From Devosia equisanguinis (GTDB lineage: Bacteria; Pseudomonadota; Alphaproteobacteria; Rhizobiales; Devosiaceae): DNA of 18,137 bases. This document shows positions 13,322 through 18,137 of the stretch, piece by piece. The stretch is taken from assembly GCA_945888565.1 (NCBI GenBank), contig CAMDAL010000027.1, positions 1 to 18,137 of the forward strand. The letters run 5' to 3'. The notes beneath the pieces are model-generated. The model was not told the DNA's origin. It worked only from the letters and a program-made list of their open reading frames with translations, and searched no databases. Position numbers and translations under genes: made by a program. Each line of letters opens with the position of its first letter. The stretch's first letter is position 1.

Positions 13322-15271
13322 CTACTCGGACGCCCGCCTGCCGGCGTTGTCAATATCGCCATCGGGAGCATCCGGTGCGCCCTGGGCGGCCGTGCGCTGG
13401 CGCGCCTCGTGCAACTCGTCCTCGAGTTCGGCCTCCTCGTCGAGCGCACTTTCGCGGTCCGCTTTCATGACGGCGTCGAGCATCTCGGTGGAGCGGCGGA
13501 CAAAGCCGATATAGGCGTCGCTGTCGTGCCGGACCGAGTAGCTGTCTTGCAGCATGCGCTCGTCGTGCTGCTGGAACGCTCCTGCAACGCGAGCCGCCGT
13601 CTCCTCCGGCTGCCCCAGTGCCACCAGGGCCTTTTCGCCAAGGCGGAGGGCCGAGCGGAAGGTCTCGCGCTCGATGACCGAGACGCCAATCGCCATCAGG
13701 TCATGGGCGTGGCTGCGGTCGGCGGCGCGGGCGGCAATCAGAACGTCCGGGAAGTTGCGTCGGATCTGCGTGGCGATCGACAGGATGCGCGCCCCACCCG
13801 CTACAGCGACCACCACCATGCGGGCGTCTTCGATGCCGGCGGCGCGGAGGATGTCGAGGCGTCCACCGTCGCCATAGAATACCTTCACGCCGAAGCGCTT
13901 CACCAGCTCGATCTGTGCCGGATCGTCGTCGATCAGCGTCATTTCGAAGCCCTGGGCCCGCAGCAGGCGGGTGACGATCTGGCCGAAGCGACCATAGCCG
14001 AGGACGATCACCTTGCCGCGTCCGTCGATGCCATCCGGGCCCGGCGGCGCTGGCAGCTTCGCATCGCTGTTGAGCCGGGGCGCCCAGAGTCGATCGTAGA
14101 GGAAGAGCAGGAACGGAGTGCTCGCCATACTGAGCGCGACCACCACGGTCATCAGCTCGACCTCGGGCCCCGCGATAGTCCCGGCGGTGCGGGCGAACTG
14201 CAGGACAACGAAGGCGAACTCACCGGCCTGGCTCAGCAGCACCGCGAGCAGCAGGCGCTCCGCCAGGTGCATCCGGAACAAGGTGGCGATGGCGAGCAGC
14301 ACGGCCATCTTCACGCCGATCAGCGCGATCACCAGGGCGATCACCACCAGCGGGTTCTCGACCACCACGGAGAAGGCGATGGACATGCCGACCGAGATGA
14401 AGAACAGCCCGAGCAGCAGACCCTTGAAGGGTTCGAGGTTGCTCTCGAGTTCGTGCCGGTACTCGCTGTCGGCCAGCAGCACGCCGCCCAGGAAGGCACC
14501 AAGCGCCGGGGAGAGGTGAAAGCTCTCGGCCACCAATGCGGCGCCGACGACAAGCGCGAGGGCGAAGGCAGTGAACGCCTCGGGCACCTTGGCGCGGGCG
14601 AGCCACGGCATGAGGAACGGCCGGATTACCCAACGCGAGCCGGCAAGCGCCAGCAGGAAAGCGCCGACCAGGCCGAGCGCCACCCACCAGTCGAACGGGT
14701 TCTCGACTGCCTCCAGCACCTCAGCGCCGAGCGTTGCGACGGGCACGCCGCCGCTCATGCCGGCGAGGAGAGGGATGGCAGCAAGGATCGGGATCACTGC
14801 CACATCCTGCACGAGCAGGATGGAGAGCGAGGCACGGCCGGTATCGGTCTTGGTGATGTTGCGCTGCGCCACGGTCTGCATCGCGATGGCGGTCGAACTC
14901 ATGGCGAGCGCCAGCCCGACGACGATCGCAGCGGGCCAGGAAAAGCCGACCAGCTTGAAGGTGAGGGTGAGCAGGCCGCTGGTCAGGGCCATCTGGGTCA
15001 GCCCCATCCCCATCACCCGATGCCGCATCCGCCAAAGCTCGTCCGCATCGACCTCAAGGCCGATGAGGAACAGCATCATCACCACGCCGAACTCGGCGAT
15101 CTGGCGGACGACCTCGCTGTCGGAGACCAGTTGCAGGCCGTAGGGGCCGATCAGGATGCCGGCGGCGAGATAGCCGAGAATGGTACCGAGCCCGGCCCAC
15201 TTGAAGAGCGGCACCAGGAGCACCGTCGCCGTCAGCAGGACGAAGATGGCAAGCAGGAGATTGGTTTCCAT
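13322..15271 (-). CDS. CPA2 family monovalent cation:proton antiporter, KefB/KefC type
   Basis: A 649-residue potassium (or other cation):proton antiporter. The membrane domain covers about residues 1-395 and opens with LGTILGYLAAGILIGPYGL. It includes the ion-site helix LLVQDVAVIP (Gln155-Asp156) and LAMSSTAIA. A cytoplasmic RCK/TrkA-N domain begins VIVLGYGRFGQIVTRLLRAQ at about 421, with the acidic end of strand two at DDD 448-450. After it come a second regulatory part and an acidic, coiled C-terminus (EEAELEDELHEA). KefB/KefC proteins release potassium and acidify the cytoplasm when glutathione adducts bind the RCK domain. Whether this one responds to glutathione is unknown. The ATG at 15271 fits the family N-terminus. 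It is first in a three-gene run. Confidence 0.95.
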   Translation of the reverse strand: METNLLLAIFVLLTATVLLVPLFKWAGLGTILGYLAAGILIGPYGLQLVSDSEVVRQIAEFGVVMMLFLIGLEVDADELWRMRHRVMGMGLTQMALTSGLLTLTFKLVGFSWPAAIVVGLALAMSSTAIAMQTVAQRNITKTDTGRASLSILLVQDVAVIPILAAIPLLAGMSGGVPVATLGAEVLEAVENPFDWWVALGLVGAFLLALAGSRWVIRPFLMPWLARAKVPEAFTAFALALVVGAALVAESFHLSPALGAFLGGVLLADSEYRHELESNLEPFKGLLLGLFFISVGMSIAFSVVVENPLVVIALVIALIGVKMAVLLAIATLFRMHLAERLLLAVLLSQAGEFAFVVLQFARTAGTIAGPEVELMTVVVALSMASTPFLLFLYDRLWAPRLNSDAKLPAPPGPDGIDGRGKVIVLGYGRFGQIVTRLLRAQGFEMTLIDDDPAQIELVKRFGVKVFYGDGGRLDILRAAGIEDARMVVVAVAGGARILSIATQIRRNFPDVLIAARAADRSHAHDLMAIGVSVIERETFRSALRLGEKALVALGQPEETAARVAGAFQQHDERMLQDSYSVRHDSDAYIGFVRRSTEMLDAVMKADRESALDEEAELEDELHEARQRTAAQGAPDAPDGDIDNAGRRASE

Positions 15272-15378
15272 CGATACCTGCCCGCGCCCGTGGCGGCCCC
15301 GGTTGCGCCCTTCAGTCCTACAGTCGGTGTGTGGTCAGGCGGGCCGGTCGGTGACTACCCCGCGTGGCGCGCCGCCCC

Positions 15379-16125
15379 TCAGTCCTCGGCGTCGTCGCGG
15401 GCACTGCCCTTGAGCGACTTGAGCTTGGCGAACACCGAATCGGCGTCGATCTCTTCTTCGCGCTCGGGGCGACGGTCGGCGGACTGGTCACCGCCATCGA
15501 ACTCGAACTGCTCCAGTGCGTTGGCCCGGCGCTCGGCGCTCGACAGAGCCTCCTCGGCCGACAGCAGCATGGTGCCCTGATCCGCCTCGTCCGGCGTTGC
15601 AGCGCCCTTGGAGGCGCGCTTCACCTCCAGATCGAGGTCGATCTGGCTGCACAGGCCGAGCGTCACCGGGTCCATCGGGGTGATGTTCGCGTTGTTCCAG
15701 TGCGAACCCTCGCGCACCGCGTCAATGGTCGACTTGGTTGTGCCGACGAGGCGCATCAGCTGAGCGTCCTTCATCTCGGGATGGTTGCGGAGCAGCCACT
15801 TGATAGCGTTCGGGCGCTCGTTGCGGCGCGAGATCGGGGTGTAGCGCGGGCCCTTGCGCTTGGGCGCGGCGACGCGGACCTTGGGGTCCGACAGCTTCAG
15901 GCGGTAGCTCGGATCGCCTTCGGCCCTTTCGATCTCCTCGCGAGTGAGCTGGCCGTTCTGGATCGGGTTCGCGCCCATGATGCCACTTGCCACGTCGCCA
16001 TCGGCTACGCCCTGCACCTCAAGCGGGTGCAGTGCACAGAAGGCGGCGATCTGCTCGAACGACAGCGCAGTGTTGTCGACCAGCCAGACGGCGGTGGCCT
16101 TGGGCATCAGAAGGGGCGTGGCCAT
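15379..16125 (-). CDS. trcR: Cell cycle transcriptional regulator TrcR (DUF1013)
   Basis: A 248-residue protein of the DUF1013 family, conserved across alphaproteobacteria. The Caulobacter member TrcR was shown to travel with RNA polymerase and affect cell-cycle transcription. The N-terminal half is diagnostic: MPKATAVWLVDNTALSFEQI, a HPLEVQGVADGDVA helix-turn-helix-like region, and GPRYTPISRRNERPNAIKWL with a second possible DNA-binding unit (MRLVGTTKSTIDAVR). The C-terminus is acidic and probably disordered. The frame extends to 16188, but ATG at 16125 has AAGGAG upstream and starts MATPLLMPKATAVW as in the family. It sits behind its own strong promoter. Confidence 0.93.
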   Translation of the reverse strand: MATPLLMPKATAVWLVDNTALSFEQIAAFCALHPLEVQGVADGDVASGIMGANPIQNGQLTREEIERAEGDPSYRLKLSDPKVRVAAPKRKGPRYTPISRRNERPNAIKWLLRNHPEMKDAQLMRLVGTTKSTIDAVREGSHWNNANITPMDPVTLGLCSQIDLDLEVKRASKGAATPDEADQGTMLLSAEEALSSAERRANALEQFEFDGGDQSADRRPEREEEIDADSVFAKLKSLKGSARDDAED

Positions 16126-16208
16126 GATAAATTTCTCCTTGAGGCGCGGCCGGGTTTTCCTCCCGATCCGCCCCGCCTCGTGGTTCACGATGAGGGGGAA
16201 TAGCCCCC

Positions 16209-16237
16209 TATATACGCGCGGAGCCCGCTTGTTTCAA
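16209..16237 (-). promoter_or_regulatory. Sigma70-type promoter of trcR
   Basis: TTGAAA (16232-16237), a 17-base spacer and TATATA (16209-16214), read on the minus strand, overlap the end of the upstream oxidoreductase gene. Directly after the -10, GGGGG (16204-16208) can pair with CCCCC (16194-16198), placing a G/C hairpin at the expected transcript start. The leader to the ATG would be about 77 bases. Confidence 0.65.
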
Positions 16238-17253
16238 TTGGATTGATCGCGCCCGAAGTCAGTAACCAGCACGATCTTTCCGTAGTTGGCGCGGGTTTCA
16301 AGAGCGCGGTGCGCTGCTGGGGCGTCGGAAAGCGAGAAGCGCTGGATGCGCGGCTTCAGTACAAGCCCATCGGCGAACGCTGGCCAGGTATTCGACCGGA
16401 GGCTCGCCGCGATGGCCGCCTTTGCCGCGCTGGTCTGCGGCCTCAGGGTCGAGCCGGAGAGGGTCAACTGCTTCATCATCAGCCGGGCAGCGTTGATCTC
16501 GGCCTTTGCCCCTCCCGCAGTAGCGAGCAGGACGATGTGGCCGAAGCGGGCGGCGGCGGCGATGTTGCGATCGAGGTTCTCGCCGGCCACCATGTCGATA
16601 ACCCGATCGGCGCCGTGCTCGGCGGTAATCGCCATGGTGCGGGCCACTAAGTCTTCAGTGTCGTGACGGATCGCCGCCTCGGCTCCGAGGCTCATGGCGT
16701 ACTCGGCCTTCTCGGCCGATGAGACGGCGGCGATCGGGCGCGCACCGTGCAACCGGGAAGACTGGATGGCGGCTCCGCCGATGCCGCCAGCCCCGCCATG
16801 AACCAGCACGAACATGCCTGAAGACAGGCCGGCACGCATCACCAGCGTCTGCTCGACGGTAAACCAGGTTTCCGGGATGGTTGCACCCTCGACCAGGGTC
16901 CAGCCAGAGGGCAGGGGCAGGACCTGCCCTTCGGGTACCGCGACGTACTCAGCGTAGCCGCCGCCATTGGTCAGCGCTACGACGCGGTCACCGATCGAGT
17001 GGCCGGTCGCCCCCTCACCCAAGGCGGCGATTTCGCCCGAAACTTCCAGTCCGGGGAGGGGCGAGGCGCCTGGCGGTGGCGCGTAGGTGCCGCGGCGCTG
17101 TCCGAGGTCTGGTGCATTGAGCCCGGCGGCTGCAACGCGGATCAGCACTTCGCCCGAGCCCAGTGACGGCACCGGATGTCGCACCGGCTGCAGCATCTCT
17201 GGGCCGCCAGGGGCGGCGATGGCGACGGCGATCATCTGGGCGGGAATGCTCAT
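16234..17253 (-). CDS. Quinone oxidoreductase-type zinc-free MDR enzyme (PIG3-like)
   Basis: A 339-residue NAD(P)H-dependent reductase of the medium-chain dehydrogenase/reductase superfamily. It resembles NAD(P)H:quinone oxidoreductases of the PIG3/QorB-like group, which reduce quinones or similar electrophiles in the cytoplasm. Visible motifs are GEVLIRVAAAGLNAPDLGQR, then PLPGLEVSGEIAALGEG, and the nucleotide-binding VLVHGGAGGIGGAAIQ. The Cys ligands of zinc-dependent alcohol dehydrogenases are absent. I prefer the ATG at 17253. A GTG at 17274 is in frame but adds only seven residues. Neither has a strong ribosome-binding site. The DUF1192 gene is divergent from it. Its end overlaps the trcR promoter. 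Confidence 0.92.
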   Translation of the reverse strand: MSIPAQMIAVAIAAPGGPEMLQPVRHPVPSLGSGEVLIRVAAAGLNAPDLGQRRGTYAPPPGASPLPGLEVSGEIAALGEGATGHSIGDRVVALTNGGGYAEYVAVPEGQVLPLPSGWTLVEGATIPETWFTVEQTLVMRAGLSSGMFVLVHGGAGGIGGAAIQSSRLHGARPIAAVSSAEKAEYAMSLGAEAAIRHDTEDLVARTMAITAEHGADRVIDMVAGENLDRNIAAAARFGHIVLLATAGGAKAEINAARLMMKQLTLSGSTLRPQTSAAKAAIAASLRSNTWPAFADGLVLKPRIQRFSLSDAPAAHRALETRANYGKIVLVTDFGRDQSN

Positions 17254-17307
17254 GGCGCAGTCTTGCTCTGCCACCGCCTGTCGCGCAACTGGCGGTAAGG
17301 CGTAGGC

Positions 17308-17335
17308 TTGCGCTTGATCTCCATCGGTCTAGAAT
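17308..17335 (+). promoter_or_regulatory. Possible promoter of the DUF1192 gene
   Basis: TTGCGC (17308-17313), a 16-base spacer and TAGAAT (17330-17335) form a plausible sigma70-type promoter 30 bases before the start codon. The -35 matches only moderately. Confidence 0.35.
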
Positions 17336-17364
17336 CGGCCAACGCTCAGGCACGGAGAAGGCTG

Positions 17365-17550
17365 GTGTTCGGCGACGATGAGGTCAGGAAGCCCAAGGGG
17401 CATGAGGTCGGGATGCCGATCGATACGATGTCGGTCGAGGAACTGGAGGAACGGATCGCCCTGCTGAAGGGTGAGATCGCACGGCTGGAGCAGGCGATCG
17501 GGGCACGACGGAACACGCGTGCCGCCGCGGATTCCCTGTTCAAGCTCTAA
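17365..17550 (+). CDS. DUF1192 family small protein
   Basis: A 61-residue cytoplasmic protein of the DUF1192 (PF06698) family, found in Rhizobiales and of unknown function. The core SVEELEERIALLKGEIARLE is a coiled coil and is followed by the family's RNTRAAADSLFKL end. The frame is open from about 17308, but the GTG at 17365 is placed seven bases after GGAG (17354-17357), and its product VFGDDEVRKPKGHEVGM matches the usual N-terminus, so I use it. It is divergent from the quinone-oxidoreductase gene and close to trcR, a grouping I recall from related genomes. Confidence 0.88.
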   Translation: MFGDDEVRKPKGHEVGMPIDTMSVEELEERIALLKGEIARLEQAIGARRNTRAAADSLFKL

Positions 17551-17551
17551 C

Positions 17552-17576
17552 GGCGCGTTCTCTAGAAGGGCGCCTT
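17552..17576. terminator. Possible weak bidirectional terminator between DUF1192 and SH3 genes
   Basis: GGCGC (17552-17556) pairs with GCGCC (17570-17574), and TTC/GAA extends the stem inside after a small bulge around a TCTA loop. The two genes converge here with only 11 bases between them, so the hairpin overlaps the stop codon of the SH3 gene. T-runs are short, so confidence is low. Confidence 0.3.
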
Positions 17577-18008
17577 GCCGATGTCTGCTTCGGCGACCGC
17601 TTCGACCTGCGCTGCCTCGAGGTAACGCTGGTAGACCCAGCCAGAACCACCGGCGAAGCTGACCTTCATCCACCCACCCTGCTCGTCGGAGACGCGCACC
17701 TTGGTGCCGGCCGCAACGGTGCCGAGCTGGCGGTTGTTCTTAGACGGACCGGAGCGGACGAACACGTCAGTCCGCACCACATATGGGGCGCCGGCAAGGG
17801 CAGGCCCGACCATGTCGGCCGACAGCGGGGTCATCTCGGCGACGAGGGTGGCCGGGGCAGCGGACGATGCCGACGACGCGGGGGGAACCTCCCGCACGTT
17901 AGCCGCGGTGACCGGCATCCTGATCTTCGGACTGACCTCGATTGTCTTGGAGATATCGAGATCGGCAGCCTTCGCGACGGGCAGGCGAACAGAGGTGGCT
18001 CGGTTCAT
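17562..18008 (-). CDS. SH3-domain protein, 5' end next to an IS end
   Basis: A 148-residue protein with a bacterial SH3 (SH3b, PF08239-like) domain at about residues 75-132: YVVRTDVFVRSGPSKNNRQL, then GTVAAGTKVRVSDEQ, GGWMKVSF and GSGWVYQRYLE. Such domains usually bind cell-wall peptides in the periplasm, and the proteins usually carry a signal peptide. None is seen here: the N-terminus is a polar, Ala/Pro/Ser-rich linker (MNRATSVRLPVAKAADLDIS). The apparent ATG at 18006-18008 ends one or two bases from the end of an IS3-type element. The frame meets a stop (TAG) inside the IS. The gene may therefore have lost its real start and promoter to the insertion, or it may be intact with a displaced promoter. 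I rate the domain as sure and the start as doubtful. Confidence 0.78.
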   Translation of the reverse strand: MNRATSVRLPVAKAADLDISKTIEVSPKIRMPVTAANVREVPPASSASSAAPATLVAEMTPLSADMVGPALAGAPYVVRTDVFVRSGPSKNNRQLGTVAAGTKVRVSDEQGGWMKVSFAGGSGWVYQRYLEAAQVEAVAEADIGKAPF

Positions 18009-18009
18009 C

Positions 18010-18137
18010 TGAACAGCCCCGCGCTATTGCTAAGTGGAGCGTCTGCCGGTTTCATGCCGCTGCGAGAAGCGGTTGGTTGAAGTAGACGTAATCGGGCGTC
18101 CTGCGGTCAAGCGATGAGTGTGGGCGTTGCCCATTGT
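18010..18137 (-). mobile_element. Right end of an IS3-family insertion sequence (partial)
   Basis: The element enters from beyond the window. Its end at 18010 reads TGAACAGCCCCGCG, close to the TGAAC.GCCCC-type terminal repeats of many IS3-family elements. The transposase stop (18052-18054) lies about 42 bases inside that end, a normal distance. Only one end is visible, so the matching repeat and target duplication cannot be checked. Confidence 0.8.
18052..18137 (-). CDS. IS3-family transposase, C-terminal end (partial)
   Basis: The last 27 whole codons of an integrase-core (DDE) transposase are visible, open to the window edge. They read NGQRPHSSLDRRTP, then DYVYFNQPLLAAA and a stop. The RPHSSLDRRTPD...YFNQ pattern is the standard C-terminus of IS3-family OrfB transposases. 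Everything upstream, including the catalytic residues, lies outside the window, so it cannot be judged whether the element is intact or active. Confidence 0.88.
   Translation of the reverse strand, partial: NGQRPHSSLDRRTPDYVYFNQPLLAAA

Noticed and set aside
12523..13449. N-terminal extension of the VOC frame to 437 codons
   Set aside because: It overlaps the exporter gene in another frame and encodes Arg/His-rich sequence. The VOC domain starts exactly at the ATG at 12522.
13409..15580. A 723-codon open frame on the plus strand
   Set aside because: It is the longest frame in the window but is antisense to the conserved antiporter gene. Its Glu/His/Gln-rich product matches nothing I know.

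Overview
This GC-rich window has the gene content of an alphaproteobacterial chromosome, most likely Hyphomicrobiales and possibly near Devosia. The evidence is a split transhydrogenase (pntAA/pntAB/pntB) preceded by an aa3-oxidase subunit IV gene, a DUF1013/TrcR regulator, and DUF992, DUF1192 and YdcH/DUF465 proteins. The genus is an inference from gene families, not from a marker gene. Gene density is high and no gap between genes exceeds 300 bases. I saw no rRNA, tRNA or CRISPR array.

Region 1-4970 (+ strand): the 3' part of an M3 oligoendopeptidase gene, then a tight run of cox4-like, pntAA, pntAB, an unrecognised secreted protein and pntB. The last four are joined by zero-gap or overlapping stop/start codons, so they are probably translated as one unit. 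A hairpin terminator follows pntB. The secreted protein inside the transhydrogenase operon and the long Ala/Pro/Lys tail of PntAA are the oddest features here.

Region 5022-7819 (+ strand): an unrecognised membrane protein, a FrnE-like DsbA-family protein and a membrane-anchored alpha/beta hydrolase.

Region 8012-11727 (- strand): a DUF992 secreted protein with hairpins in its upstream region, rpsU (apparent TTG start, own promoter and terminator), the purE-purK pair of de novo purine synthesis, a TetR regulator with a palindromic operator on its own promoter, and a YdcH/DUF465 protein. A second, very small DUF465 gene (11908-12081) lies divergently on the + strand.

Region 12136-15271 (- strand): a likely operon of a KefB/C-type cation:proton antiporter, a TauE/SafE anion exporter and a VOC (glyoxalase-fold) protein. 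Together these suggest a role in electrophile or ion stress.

Region 15379-18137: trcR (-) behind a strong promoter, a quinone-oxidoreductase-type MDR enzyme (-), a small DUF1192 gene (+) and an SH3-domain protein (-). At the right edge is the end of an IS3-family insertion sequence: the last 27 whole codons of its transposase plus a terminal-repeat-like end. That end touches the apparent start codon of the SH3 gene, which may therefore be a truncated or re-promoted gene.
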